This document shows positions 46,294-54,682 of a DNA stretch of 64,000 nucleotides, piece by piece. Origin of the DNA: Streptomyces sp. NBC_00464. GTDB taxonomy: Bacteria > Actinomycetota > Actinomycetes > Streptomycetales > Streptomycetaceae. A model generated the notes under the pieces. It ran no database searches, was not told where the DNA came from, and worked only from the letters and a program-made list of their open reading frames with translations. The DNA is taken from assembly GCF_036013915.1 (NCBI RefSeq), contig NZ_CP107899.1, forward strand, positions 6,600,001-6,664,000. The letters are read 5' to 3'. The position numbers and the translations under genes were made by a program. Within the stretch, counting starts at the first letter, position 1; every line of letters begins with the position of its first letter.

Positions 46294-46554
46294 ATGAAGG
46301 GCGATCGAGTCGAGATAGTCGTGGACGCCGGAGACACGACCCGAACCTACGAAGTAGTGGCATCCAGGGCAGGGCGCAGGGTGGAGACCGCGGTCCGCCG
46401 CGGGGTGGTCGAAGTGAGTGAAGTCACTCGAAACGGATCAGTGGTGCGCACCGCCCGTTTCATGTCGACCAGGGTGCTCGCCCTGGTCGAACAACCGGTC
46501 CCCAGGGAGGACGGCTCCGAGCGTCCCCTCCGGGATGACCCCAACGTCCGGTAG
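46294..46554 (+). CDS. Conserved small hypothetical protein
   Basis: An 86-aa beta-rich protein, MKGDRVEIVVDAGDTTRTYE... with a central ETAVRRGVVEVSEVTRNGSVVRTARF block and charged C-terminus. I do not recognise a named family, but the text has the look of a conserved Streptomyces protein. ATG 46294 follows AAGGGGG at good spacing. It is divergent from the Ser/Thr kinase gene, so the two may share control; it could be a kinase target (several Thr/Ser). Confidence 0.72.
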   Translation: MKGDRVEIVVDAGDTTRTYEVVASRAGRRVETAVRRGVVEVSEVTRNGSVVRTARFMSTRVLALVEQPVPREDGSERPLRDDPNVR

Positions 46555-46740
46555 ACCCGTCTCCACCCAGGGGAGTACGCCGACTACCCACGGCTCATCC
46601 TCCGGGAGGCCCGGCATTCGGTACGCGGGCATGACGCCGCCCGCTTCCCGGGTACCTAATGTTGAAGTCAAGCGGCGGGCGCCGCACTCGTCCCCCGAGG
46701 TCAAACGCCCGCCGCTCCACATCAGGTCAGGAGAGGAACC

Positions 46741-46950
46741 ATGGCGGACACGGCAGCGCGGACGATCATCCGCACGCAGGGACGCAGGGCCTATGCCTCG
46801 TTCGGCAGCCGCCCGTCGTCCGGCAAGCGTCACCCGCTGGTGGCGACGGTCATGGTTCTTCCTCTGGCGGCCCTGCTCGCAGTCGTCTTCGGCGGCTGGG
46901 AAGCGGTGGTCACACAGGCGTCGTCCGTGGGCGTGATGCTGGGGCGCTGA
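46741..46950 (+). CDS. Small single-TM conserved protein
   Basis: A 69-aa protein with a basic N-terminal half (TIIRTQGRRAYASFGSRPSSGKRHP) and one hydrophobic segment (LVATVMVLPLAALLAVVFGGWEAVV, ~33-57). ATG 46741 directly follows AGGAGAGGAACC. Function unknown; the topology suggests an N-in membrane peptide. The upstream ~190 bases contain its likely promoter (TACCTAAT near 46654). Confidence 0.7.
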   Translation: MADTAARTIIRTQGRRAYASFGSRPSSGKRHPLVATVMVLPLAALLAVVFGGWEAVVTQASSVGVMLGR

Positions 46951-47230
46951 GCGGCGCCCCGGGTCCGGAAGAGCGGTCCGGACCGGGACATCCGGCCAAC
47001 AACCCCGTGGGGACGGGGGTGCGGCGGACGGCAGCGTTTGTCCGGTCAGCTGGGGAGCTGACCGGACATCGCGCTGTCCGGGGCCGTGCGGGCACGGATG
47101 GATGCCGCGGCTGGGCCCGGCACCGGGAGCCGCCGACCCCGTGCGCCGGCCGGCCGGCGCGATCCGCGTACGCTCTCCGGCGGGCGCGGCACCGGCCGGG
47201 CCCGCCGATCCTGTGCCACCGGGGGAGTCC

Positions 47231-48253
47231 GTGACCACCGCAGTCGTACGTGCGCTGGGCGCCCTCGCCCACGAAGCGGCCCACGCCCGTTCCGGGCCCC
47301 GCGGCGGCTGCCCGGCACCCGCCGTCCTCGCGGACCGGGCGGACGGCACCGTGGTCCGCTGCGGCTCCGTCGTCGCCAAGGCCCACGCCGCCGGTACGGA
47401 CATCGCCGCGCTGTCCGTACGCCTCGGCCTGGCCGCCGACCCAGGTCTGGCCGGCATCCTGCTCGCCCCCCTCCCCGTGCCGCCCGGCGCGGGACCGGAA
47501 GTGACCGCCGCCGTCTCGCCGTTCCTGACCGAGCTGCACGGCCGTCCGGTCACCCTGTGGCCCTACGGGGAACCGGTGGACCCCGGCGACCCGGACGACG
47601 CGCCGTGGGAGGAGGCGGCCGTCCTGCTGGCCCGCCTCCACCGTGCCGGGAGCAGGGCGGACCGGCCCGCACCGGGCGGTTCCCCAGTGCCACCGCCCAT
47701 GCGCGGCCCGGCGAAGGCCGCGCTCGCCGTGGCCCGGATGCGGGCGGCCCGGCCGGGCGATCCGGCCACGGCCCCCGTGCTCGCGGCCTGGCGCGGTCTG
47801 CCGCCCTGGGCGCGGGACGAGGCCCCCGCTCCCGAACACCGTGCGCAGGGTCTCTGCCACGGCGATCTGCACCTGGGCCAGCTCGTCCGGCACCCCACCC
47901 CTCACGGTGCGTGGCTGCTGATCGACGTCGACGACGCGGGGCCTGGCGACCCGGCCTGGGACCTCGCGCGGCCGGCCGCCTGGTACGCGGCCGGACTGCT
48001 GCCCCCCGAGGTCTGGTTCCGCTTCCTGGGCGCCTACCGGGCCGCGGGCGGCCCCGCGGTGGGCGCCGACGGTGACCCGTGGGCCGAGCTGGATCCCGCC
48101 GCCCGCGCCCTGACCGTACAGACGGCGGCACTGGCGCTCGCCAAGTCCGCGGCGGAGCGCAGGGTTCCGGATGAGGTGGAACAGGTGATGATCGACGCCT
48201 GTGCCCGAATTGCCGCTCTCCCGCCCGAGTTGGCCGCCGAACACTCGTCGTAG
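47231..48253 (+). CDS. Aminoglycoside phosphotransferase/maltokinase-like protein
   Basis: A 340-aa small-molecule kinase-fold protein. Brenner motif LCHGDLHLGQLV (~residue 213): the Asn of the usual H-x-D-x4-N is Gln, which is the variant seen in maltokinase-type enzymes (HGDLHLGQ). Magnesium motif IDVDDAGPGDPAWDLARPAAW (~232-252). N-terminal lobe is short, and the ATP lysine is likely in CGSVVAKAHAAG. Substrate unknown; could phosphorylate a sugar or antibiotic. GTG 47231 with GGGGGAG upstream; the frame stays open further upstream without homology. Confidence 0.85.
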   Translation: MTTAVVRALGALAHEAAHARSGPRGGCPAPAVLADRADGTVVRCGSVVAKAHAAGTDIAALSVRLGLAADPGLAGILLAPLPVPPGAGPEVTAAVSPFLTELHGRPVTLWPYGEPVDPGDPDDAPWEEAAVLLARLHRAGSRADRPAPGGSPVPPPMRGPAKAALAVARMRAARPGDPATAPVLAAWRGLPPWARDEAPAPEHRAQGLCHGDLHLGQLVRHPTPHGAWLLIDVDDAGPGDPAWDLARPAAWYAAGLLPPEVWFRFLGAYRAAGGPAVGADGDPWAELDPAARALTVQTAALALAKSAAERRVPDEVEQVMIDACARIAALPPELAAEHSS

Positions 48254-48321
48254 GGTGAACCGACCGCCGTCGGGCATGCATTCCGGCGACGGCTAACCGA
48301 CGGCGAGGAGTGAGCCCGCAG

Positions 48322-48606
48322 ATGCAGTGTCCCAAGTGCCACGCACAGATGCAGACGTACAACCGCAATGGCATTCAGATCGAGCAGTGCAGCGGCTGCC
48401 GGGGGATATTCCTGGACTACGGCGAGCTGGAGTCCCTGACCCGCATGGAGGCGCAGTGGACGCAGCAGGCTCCGCCGGCGCCGCCCGCGCCGCAGGCCTA
48501 CCCCGCGGCACCGGCACCCGCCTGGGGCGCCCCGCAGCACCACGGTGGACACCACCAGGGCCACTACCGGCAGAAGAGCTTCGGCCGGATGCTCTTCTCG
48601 TCCTGA
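48322..48606 (+). CDS. zf-TFIIB domain small protein
   Basis: A 94-aa protein with two CxxC knuckles (MQCPKCHAQMQTYNRNGIQIEQCSGCRGIFLDYGELESL at ~2-40), the TFIIB-type zinc ribbon of a widespread bacterial family. A Pro/Ala/Gln-rich linker follows and a His/Gly patch (HHGGHHQGHYRQK) near the C-terminus, possibly another metal site. ATG 48322 was preferred since GAGGAG lies 11 bases upstream; GTG 48310 overlaps that RBS. Function unknown. Confidence 0.85.
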   Translation: MQCPKCHAQMQTYNRNGIQIEQCSGCRGIFLDYGELESLTRMEAQWTQQAPPAPPAPQAYPAAPAPAWGAPQHHGGHHQGHYRQKSFGRMLFSS

Positions 48607-48678
48607 TCCGGACCGCCCCGCGCCGTGGCCCGGATGTGTCCCGTCCGGGCCACGGCGGCGGGCACCTGCGACAACGGC

Positions 48679-48710
48679 GAAGCCCCGGTCGTCGAGACGA
48701 CCGGGGCTTC
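48679..48710. terminator. Hairpin terminating the tRNA cluster and the zf-TFIIB gene
   Basis: A 15-bp perfect inverted repeat (48679-48693 and 48696-48710) sits between the 3' end of the last tRNA on the minus strand and the zf-TFIIB stop on the plus strand. Confidence 0.75.
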
Positions 48711-48716
48711 GAAGGG

Positions 48717-48788
48717 TGCGCGATACTGGGATTGAACCAGTGACCTCTTCCGTGTCAGGGAAGCGCTCTCCCGCTGAGCTAATCGCGC
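48717..48788 (-). tRNA. tRNA-Val(GAC)
   Basis: 72-nt cloverleaf on the minus strand: acceptor GCGCGAT/ATCGCGC, anticodon loop CTGACAC (GAC), T-loop GGTTCAATCCC, discriminator A. No encoded CCA. Last member of a Gly-Cys-Val-Val-Val array. Confidence 0.96.
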
Positions 48789-48811
48789 AGGGTGAACCTG
48801 CGTGTACTGCG

Positions 48812-48883
48812 TGCGCGATACTGGGATTGAACCAGTGACCTCTTCCGTGTCAGGGAAGCGCTCTCCCGCTGAGCTAATCGCGC
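48812..48883 (-). tRNA. tRNA-Val(GAC)
   Basis: Identical over all 72 bases to the copy at 48717-48788, 23 bases upstream of it in the same transcript. Anticodon GAC, no encoded CCA. Confidence 0.96.
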
Positions 48884-48902
48884 GGGGACCCTTGCGGATC
48901 AG

Positions 48903-48974
48903 TGGACGATACTGGGATTGAACCAGTGACCCCTTCCGTGTCAGGGAAGTGCTCTCCCGCTGAGCTAATCGTCC
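48903..48974 (-). tRNA. tRNA-Val(GAC), diverged acceptor
   Basis: 72 nt; anticodon GAC as in the other two copies. The acceptor is GGACGAT/ATCGTCC with compensated pairs, and two further bases in the D- and variable-arm region differ. No encoded CCA (discriminator A). Confidence 0.96.
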
Positions 48975-48975
48975 T

Positions 48976-49049
48976 TGGAGGTGGAGACGGGATTTGAACC
49001 CGTGTAGACGGCTTTGCAGGCCGTTGCCTCGCCTCTCGGCCACTCCACC
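48976..49049 (-). tRNA. tRNA-Cys(GCA)
   Basis: Acceptor GGTGGAG/CTCCACC, anticodon loop CTGCAAA (GCA), discriminator U and an encoded CCA (complement of 48976-48978). It abuts the third tRNA-Val with one base between. Confidence 0.96.
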
Positions 49050-49087
49050 AGGGGTGGGGGTTCGGGAAAAATCCCCCACCTTCTGCG

Positions 49088-49160
49088 AGCGGACGACCAG
49101 GTTCGAACTGGCGACCTCAACCTTGGCAAGGTTGCGCTCTACCAACTGAGCTACGTCCGC
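49088..49160 (-). tRNA. tRNA-Gly(GCC)
   Basis: 73 nt; acceptor GCGGACG/CGTCCGC, anticodon loop TTGCCAA (GCC), T-loop AGTTCGAACCT, discriminator U. First gene of the cluster; no encoded CCA. Confidence 0.96.
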
Positions 49161-49202
49161 TTGTCGGTTCCGGTTCACTTGCGCGTCCCGGCGACGTGTT
49201 GA

Positions 49203-49230
49203 ACTCTAGCGGATTCCGGGGCCAGTACAA
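49203..49230 (-). promoter_or_regulatory. Promoter of the tRNA cluster
   Basis: On the minus strand TTGTAC (complement of 49225-49230), a 16-base spacer and TAGAGT (complement of 49203-49208) lie about 43 bases before the tRNA-Gly gene; strong-looking housekeeping promoter. Confidence 0.65.
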
Positions 49231-49305
49231 AAACGCGTTTGTGCAGCGTGCTGAGGTGCGCTCGCCCCGGCGCAGGTCACCGCGCGCCGTCCTAGACTCA
49301 CCGAC

Positions 49306-50361
49306 GTGCACGACCTCGCTCCAATGGCCCGCTTCGGCGGCCTCGTCGCCTCCGATCTGCAGGATGTGACCAGTGATCCCGCAGCCCTCGACTCATCCGG
49401 CTTCTGGGCGGTATCGGCCGGTTTCGAGGGCCGGCTCGTCTGCGCCCGCTTCGCCACCGTGCGCACCGCGGCGGTGCCCGCACCGGTGCGCGGTGCCTGG
49501 CGTGGCCCCGCCGCCGGTGACTGGACCTCGTCCCTCGACCGCGCCGCATACACGGCAGGTGTACGCCGCATCCGCGCGTACATCGCGACGGGCGAGGTCT
49601 ACCAGGCCAATCTCTGCCGCGTACTGACGGCGCCGCTGCCCGATCCGGCCGCGGCGGACGTGGACGCCCTCACCGCACTGCTGGCGCGGGGTAACCCGGC
49701 CCCGTACGCAGGAACGATTCGGCTGCCCGGCCACGGCGTCGGGATCGCGACCGCCTCGCCGGAGCTGTTCCTGCGCAGGGACGGCCGCACGGTCGAGTCC
49801 GGACCGATCAAGGGCACCGGCCGCACCGAGGCCGATCTGCTGGAGAAGGACCATGCCGAGAACGTGATGATCGTCGACCTGGTCCGCAACGACCTGGGCC
49901 GGGTCTGCGCCACCGGATCGGTCACGGTCCCCGACCTCTGCGCCGTCGAGAAGCACCCGGGCCTCGTCCACCTCGTCTCGACCGTGCGCGGCCGGCTCGC
50001 CGACGGCGTCGGCTGGCCGGAGCTGCTTGCCGCGGCCTTTCCGCCGGGATCGGTGACCGGGGCCCCCAAGACCAGTGCGCTGAGGATCATCGAGGAACTG
50101 GAGACCGCCCCGCGCGGTCCGTACTGCGGCGGCATCGGCTGGGTGGACGCGGACCGGGCCACCGCCTCCCTCGCCGTGGGCATCCGCACCTTCTGGACCG
50201 ACCGCACGGGCGACGCTCCGGTGCTGCGGTTCGGCACCGGAGCCGGTATCACCTGGGGCTCGGATCCGGAGCGTGAGTGGGACGAGACCGAACTGAAGGC
50301 GTCCAGGCTGCTCGCGGTAGCGTCGGGCGCCTACGAAGCAACCGGAAGGACCGCACCATGA
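49306..50361 (+). CDS. pabB: Aminodeoxychorismate synthase component I-like
   Basis: Chorismate-binding enzyme of 351 aa, likely converting chorismate with an amide donor to aminodeoxychorismate for folate (or a pABA-derived metabolite). Conserved C-terminal core: RIRAYIATGEVYQANLCR, the lysine-containing ESGPIKGTGRTEADLLEKD (PIKGT is the PabB form, TrpE has PIAGT), MIVDLVRNDLGRVC, GSVTGAPKTSALRII. The N-terminal half is shorter than in TrpE. GTG 49306 without an obvious RBS. It overlaps the aminotransferase-IV gene by four bases (ATGA), which supplies the lyase. Confidence 0.88.
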   Translation: MHDLAPMARFGGLVASDLQDVTSDPAALDSSGFWAVSAGFEGRLVCARFATVRTAAVPAPVRGAWRGPAAGDWTSSLDRAAYTAGVRRIRAYIATGEVYQANLCRVLTAPLPDPAAADVDALTALLARGNPAPYAGTIRLPGHGVGIATASPELFLRRDGRTVESGPIKGTGRTEADLLEKDHAENVMIVDLVRNDLGRVCATGSVTVPDLCAVEKHPGLVHLVSTVRGRLADGVGWPELLAAAFPPGSVTGAPKTSALRIIEELETAPRGPYCGGIGWVDADRATASLAVGIRTFWTDRTGDAPVLRFGTGAGITWGSDPEREWDETELKASRLLAVASGAYEATGRTAP

Positions 50362-51179
50362 AGATCTGGGTCAACGGGCGACTGCGGGCCGCCGATGACG
50401 CCCGGGTGTCCGTGCTCGACCACGGGCTGACCGTCGGCGACGGCATCTTCGAGACGGTGAGGACCGCCGGCGGCAGGCCGTTCGCACTCACCCGCCACCT
50501 CGACCGGCTGACCCGCTCCGCCCTGGGCCTCGGCCTGCCCGCGCCCGACCTGGACGAGGTGCGCCGGGCCTGCGCCGCCGTGATCGAGGCCAATCCCGCC
50601 GCGCTCGGCAGACTCCGCATCACCTACACCGGCGGGATCTCGCCGCTCGGCTCGGACCGGGGCACCGCGGGCCCCGGCCTGGTCGTCGCCCTCGGCGAGG
50701 TGACGCGTCGCCCGGACACCACGGCCGTCATCACGGTCCCCTGGACACGCAACGAACGCGGCGCGCTCACCGGGCTCAAGACCACCTCGTACGCGGAGAA
50801 CGTCGTCGCCCTCGCCCGTGCCCACGAGCGCGGCGCCTCCGAGGCGCTGTTCGCCAACACCGTCGGCCGGCTCTGCGAAGGCACCGGCTCCAATGTCTTC
50901 GTCGTCCTCGACGGGCAGCTGCACACGCCGCCGGTCGCCTCCGGCTGTCTGGCCGGGATCACCCGCGCACTGGCGGTGGAGTGGGCCGGGGCGCAGGAGA
51001 CGGACCTGCCGTTCGACGTCCTGGACCGGGCCGAGGAGATCTTCCTGACCTCCACCCTCCGCGACATCCAGGCCGTCCACCGGGTCGACGGCCGGGAGCT
51101 GCCCGGCGGGCCGGGTCCGGTGACCGCCAAGGCCATGCGCGTCTTCGACGAGCGGGCCGCCGACGATCTGGACCCGTGA
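50358..51179 (+). CDS. pabC: Aminodeoxychorismate lyase / class IV aminotransferase
   Basis: PLP enzyme of fold type IV, 273 aa. PLP lysine in GLKTTSYAENVVALARA (~residue 142); VSVLDHGLTVGDGIFETVRT at the N-terminus and EGTGSNVFVVLDGQLHTPP, LTSTLRDIQAVHRVDG in the C-terminal half are the D-alanine aminotransferase-like hallmarks. Coupled to the pabB-like gene, so 4-amino-4-deoxychorismate lyase (forming p-aminobenzoate and pyruvate) is the best reading; branched-chain aminotransferase is less likely given the length and partner. Confidence 0.87.
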   Translation: MKIWVNGRLRAADDARVSVLDHGLTVGDGIFETVRTAGGRPFALTRHLDRLTRSALGLGLPAPDLDEVRRACAAVIEANPAALGRLRITYTGGISPLGSDRGTAGPGLVVALGEVTRRPDTTAVITVPWTRNERGALTGLKTTSYAENVVALARAHERGASEALFANTVGRLCEGTGSNVFVVLDGQLHTPPVASGCLAGITRALAVEWAGAQETDLPFDVLDRAEEIFLTSTLRDIQAVHRVDGRELPGGPGPVTAKAMRVFDERAADDLDP

Positions 51180-51267
51180 CCATAACGTCAGGACGGCAGG
51201 CCCGCTGAGCGGCCCGTCCCCGTAAAAGCGGATGACGGGCCCGTGCGCAGGGGATAGAAATCCTCTG

Positions 51268-52104
51268 ATGACCACGACACTCCGGCCCTCCGGGCCGATC
51301 CAGCCAGGCGCCGACGGCGCACAGAGCCGCGCGTACGACGTGTGCGACAACGGGCGCCCCGTCGGCACCGTGGAAATCGCCACGGAACCCGGGTCGGACG
51401 GCGCGACGGGGATGCTGAGCTCCGTGCGGATCGACGAGCCGGTCCGGCGGCGAGGCCGCGGCACCATCGCCGCGCTGGCGGCCGAGGAGGTGCTGCGGGG
51501 CTGGGGCTGTACGCAGGTGCAGGCGGAGGTCGCCCCCGACAACACCGCGGGCCAACGGCTGACCACCGCACTCGGCTACACCGAACGCAGCCGGAACATG
51601 ATCAAACAGCTGCCCGCCGACCCCCCGGCACTGCCCGACGGGCTGTCCGCACGGCCGATGACGCCCGAGGAGTACACGGACTGGGAGGACCGCGCGATCG
51701 CCGGGTACGCGGAGAGCCTGGTGACACGCGGCACCCCGCGGGAGTCGGCGCTGCGGGCGGCCCGCGCCTCGCACGCCAGGCATCTGCCGCAGGGCCTGGC
51801 CACCGAGGGCGCGCAACTGCACCACCTCATCCACGAGGACGAGAAGGCCGGGTTCCTCTGGGTGGCGCGATACGAGATGCACCCCGGCCAGGTGGTCGGC
51901 TATGTCTTCGATGTCGAGGTGGACGAACGCTTCCGGGGGCGGGGTTTCGGCCGGGCGCTGATGCTCCAGGCCGAACGTCTCGCGCTCGCCGCCGGCGACA
52001 CGCGGCTGGGCCTGCACGTCGTCACGGCCAACACACCGGCACTCCGGCTGTACGAGTCGCTCGGCTACCGGCCGACCCGCCACAACCTGACCAAACCACT
52101 CTGA
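51268..52104 (+). CDS. Tandem GNAT acetyltransferase
   Basis: A 278-aa protein with two GNAT halves. The first (~15-110, VRRRGRGTIAALAAEEVLRGWG) is degenerate; the second (~165-278, FDVEVDERFRGRGFGRALMLQAERLALAAG, LHVVTANTPALRLYESLGYRP) has an intact acetyl-CoA loop. Tandem GNATs of this type include mycothiol synthase-like and antibiotic-modifying enzymes; no specific substrate is visible. ATG 51268. It stands alone, converging on the DsbA-like gene. Confidence 0.87.
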   Translation: MTTTLRPSGPIQPGADGAQSRAYDVCDNGRPVGTVEIATEPGSDGATGMLSSVRIDEPVRRRGRGTIAALAAEEVLRGWGCTQVQAEVAPDNTAGQRLTTALGYTERSRNMIKQLPADPPALPDGLSARPMTPEEYTDWEDRAIAGYAESLVTRGTPRESALRAARASHARHLPQGLATEGAQLHHLIHEDEKAGFLWVARYEMHPGQVVGYVFDVEVDERFRGRGFGRALMLQAERLALAAGDTRLGLHVVTANTPALRLYESLGYRPTRHNLTKPL

Positions 52105-52188
52105 CCTGCCGGTCGGCCGCGCGGGACATCGGCTGACGGCGGCCCCGGGGCGTCGTCGGCAGCCCGGCCCGCGCGCCGCTCCCCGTCC

Positions 52189-52704
52189 TCAGCCCTGTTC
52201 GGCGAGCAGCCGGTCGGTGATCGCCTCGATCCGTTCACGCAGTCCGTCCTGGCTCTTGCCGCCGTCCAGCCGCTCGCCACCGATCACGTACGTGGGCGTG
52301 CCGGTGACCCCGATCGCCTTGCCCTCGGCCTGGTCGGCGTCGACGATCAGCATGTGGCGGCCGTCGATCAGGGCGGTGTCGAACTCCTCGGCGTCCAGAC
52401 CCAGTTCCCCCGCCACCTCGACCAGCAGCGGTTCGCCGGTGCGGCCCAGGTCGGCGGTGCGGGCGAGCACCGCCTCGATGTACGGCCAGTCCTTGCCCTG
52501 CGCCGCGGCCTCCTCGGCGGCCTGCGCGGCGGCGAAGGCGTGCTTGTGCTTCTCCAGCGGGAAGTGCCGGAACCGGATGTCGATCCGGTCGCCGTACCGG
52601 GCGCGCAGGGCGTGCACATCGGTGAGGGCGTGGTGGCAGTCGGGGCACTGGAGCTCGCACCAGACTTCGAGGACGACCGGTGCTGCGGGGGTGGAATCGC
52701 TCAT
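52189..52704 (-). CDS. DsbA/FrnE-like thiol oxidoreductase
   Basis: Thioredoxin-fold disulphide oxidoreductase or isomerase, 171 aa. Active-site CPDC in EVWCELQCPDCHHALTDVHAL (~residues 12-32), RFRHFPLEKHKHAFAAAQAAEEAA (~49-72), cis-Pro loop GVTGTPTYVIGG (~140). No signal peptide, so probably cytosolic; possible role in handling mycothiol-disulphide stress. The DsbA_thioredoxin family length is shorter than classical FrnE (~220). ATG 52704; RBS weak. Confidence 0.9.
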   Translation of the reverse strand: MSDSTPAAPVVLEVWCELQCPDCHHALTDVHALRARYGDRIDIRFRHFPLEKHKHAFAAAQAAEEAAAQGKDWPYIEAVLARTADLGRTGEPLLVEVAGELGLDAEEFDTALIDGRHMLIVDADQAEGKAIGVTGTPTYVIGGERLDGGKSQDGLRERIEAITDRLLAEQG

Positions 52705-52918
52705 GGGGCCAGTCTCCCAGGGTGCGCGGGGGTGCCACGACCGGCATCGGGCGGAGCGGGCGGTGGGCGGCGTCTTCCGTCGGCCCCGATCTGGGCCGTA
52801 CGGCACCTGGGGAGGATTCCGGCCCTGAAATGTCCCTGATGTGGGCTCGGGGCGTGGCCGTCCGCCCGGTCGCCGGTGCAGGATGGAAGGGACGTTTCCC
52901 CTGCGCCTGGAGGCCCCG

Positions 52919-53374
52919 ATGCTTGCCGAGACCATTTGCTCCGCGGTGTCCGCGGCGGGCTTGGGCATCGCCGCCGTCACCGCGTACCGGAAGCGGTTCC
53001 TCACGGCGACCAGGATCGCCGCCTACTCGCTGGTCCCGATCGGTCTGGTGCTGACCGGCGTCGTCGAGTGGGTGTCGGACATCGCCTTCAAGCCGAGCGT
53101 CTGGCTCGGCTTCGGAGTGCTGGGGGTGGCCTGGCTGCTGTTCATGACGACGCGCGCGATCGAGCGCCGGGGCGGTGGCACCCGCAAGGAGCGCAAGGCG
53201 GCGGCCCGGGCCGCGCAGAGCGACGCGGTGGCACCGGCGGCTTCGGCCCCCTCGCTGGGGGCGGGCGTACCGGCTGCCGACCCGCGGCAGAAGCCGAAGA
53301 AGCAGTCCACCGCCGCGGGGTCGGGCGACGACTTCAGCGACATCGAGGCCATCCTGAAGAAGCACGGCATCTGA
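52919..53374 (+). CDS. Two-helix membrane protein, unknown function
   Basis: A 151-aa protein with helices at ~5-22 (ICSAVSAAGLGIAAVTAY, possibly half-spanning), ~32-55 (TRIAAYSLVPIGLVLTGVVEWV) and ~60-80 (SVWLGFGVLGVAWLLFMTT), followed by a basic tail rich in Lys/Arg/Ala and a C-terminal DDFSDIEAILKKHGI motif typical of conserved Streptomyces proteins. ATG 52919 has GGAGG 5 bases upstream. No enzyme motifs. Confidence 0.75.
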   Translation: MLAETICSAVSAAGLGIAAVTAYRKRFLTATRIAAYSLVPIGLVLTGVVEWVSDIAFKPSVWLGFGVLGVAWLLFMTTRAIERRGGGTRKERKAAARAAQSDAVAPAASAPSLGAGVPAADPRQKPKKQSTAAGSGDDFSDIEAILKKHGI

Positions 53375-53435
53375 GCACCGCCCGGTCCGGGCGCCTGCCT
53401 CTCGGACCGCTTGGGGGTCGGTGACCCCGCTCGCA

Positions 53436-53509
53436 TGAATCGATTCAGGTATGATCCTTGACGGCATTCGGCCGGGGGGCTAGCGTCCCGACCGGATTGA
53501 AACAATTCA
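53436..53509 (+). promoter_or_regulatory. LacI-gene promoter with two operators
   Basis: TTGACG (53458-53463), a 17-base spacer and TAGCGT (53481-53486) are a good promoter. A 12-bp perfect palindrome TGAATCGATTCA (53436-53447) lies just upstream and TTGAAACAATTCA (53497-53509) lies at about +5, a layout for autorepression with looping. Confidence 0.75.
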
Positions 53510-53577
53510 TTCACGCCCGTCCGTAAGATGGGGTGACGCCGCTTGACGAGCGCGGCCGGGGCAGTGGGGCAGGACTA

Positions 53578-54597
53578 GTGGCGCGTGTGGCAGGGATCAA
53601 GGATGTGGCCCGGCAGGCCGGGGTCTCCGTGGGCACGGTCTCCAATGTGATCAACCGCCCCGAGGCGGTGCTGCCCGACACCCGGGCCCGGGTGCTGGCC
53701 GCCATCGAGGAGCTCGGCTACGTCCGCAGCGAGTCGGCCCGCCAGCTCAGGGCCGGCCGCAGCCGGATCATGGCACTCCTCGTCCTGGACATGGGCAACC
53801 CCTTCTTCGTCGACGTGGCCCGCGGGGCCGAACGTGCCGCCCGGCAGGCGGGGCTCGGCGTGATGGTCTGCAACAGCGGCCAGAGCCCCGCGGAGGAGGC
53901 CGAATACCTCGGCCTCTTCGCGGAACAGCGCGTATGCGGCGTACTGGTCACCCCGGCCGACGCGACCGGCCGCAACCTCGAGTCCTTCGCCCGCCACCGG
54001 ATTCCCTATGTTCTGGTGGACCGGGTGGCATCCGGCACCGGGACCTGCGCCGTCTCCGTCGACGACGTGCGGGGCGGTACCCTGGCCGTCGGCCATCTGA
54101 TCTCGGCCGGCCACCGCTCGGTGGCGTACGTCAGTGGCCCCGGCGACCTGCACCAGATCAGGGACCGCCGCCAGGGCGCGCTGACCGCCCTCGCCGAGGC
54201 CGGGCTGCCGCCCGAGGCGCTGGTGGAGATCCCCTCCGACCGCCTCGACGTCGCGGCGGGCCGTGACGCCGGGGCCCGGCTGCTCGGGCTCGTCCCGCGT
54301 CCCACCGCGGTGTTCTGCGCGAACGACCTGCTCGCCCTGGGCGTGCTCCAGGCCCTGTACGCGGCGGGGGTGCGGGTGCCTCAGGACATCGCCATCGTCG
54401 GGTACGACGACATCGAATTCGCCGCCGCCGCTGCCGTCCCGCTCACCTCTGTCCGTCAGCCCGCGGTCGTGATGGGCCGGATGGCCGCCGAACTCCTGCT
54501 GGAGGAGGCGGACGACGAGGGCGGCACCCACGAACACCGCAGCGTCGTGCTCCAGCCGGAACTCGTCGTGCGCGCGTCGAGTTCCACGCCCCGCTGA
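53578..54597 (+). CDS. LacI family transcriptional regulator
   Basis: Sugar-responsive repressor, 339 aa. N-terminal HTH/hinge (~1-60; GIKDVARQAGVSVGTVSNVI, VLAAIEELGYVRSESARQLRAGRS) and periplasmic-binding-type effector domain (VLDMGNPFFVDVARGAERA, RVASGTGTCAVSVDDVRGG, GPGDLHQIRDRRQGALTAL, CANDLLALGVLQAL, GYDDIEFAAAAAVPLTS). GTG 53578 with a CAGGA upstream. Same strand and 85 bases before the acetylesterase; operators like those at its own promoter also precede the sugar ABC operon at 58.3 kb, so it probably controls both. Confidence 0.93.
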   Translation: MARVAGIKDVARQAGVSVGTVSNVINRPEAVLPDTRARVLAAIEELGYVRSESARQLRAGRSRIMALLVLDMGNPFFVDVARGAERAARQAGLGVMVCNSGQSPAEEAEYLGLFAEQRVCGVLVTPADATGRNLESFARHRIPYVLVDRVASGTGTCAVSVDDVRGGTLAVGHLISAGHRSVAYVSGPGDLHQIRDRRQGALTALAEAGLPPEALVEIPSDRLDVAAGRDAGARLLGLVPRPTAVFCANDLLALGVLQALYAAGVRVPQDIAIVGYDDIEFAAAAAVPLTSVRQPAVVMGRMAAELLLEEADDEGGTHEHRSVVLQPELVVRASSSTPR

Positions 54598-54682
54598 GCC
54601 CTGCCGCCCGGCCGGCCCCTCAGACTTCCCTCTCCCGTTCCTTCCTCTGCCGTTCCTTCCGCATGCCCGAAATGGAGACGCC

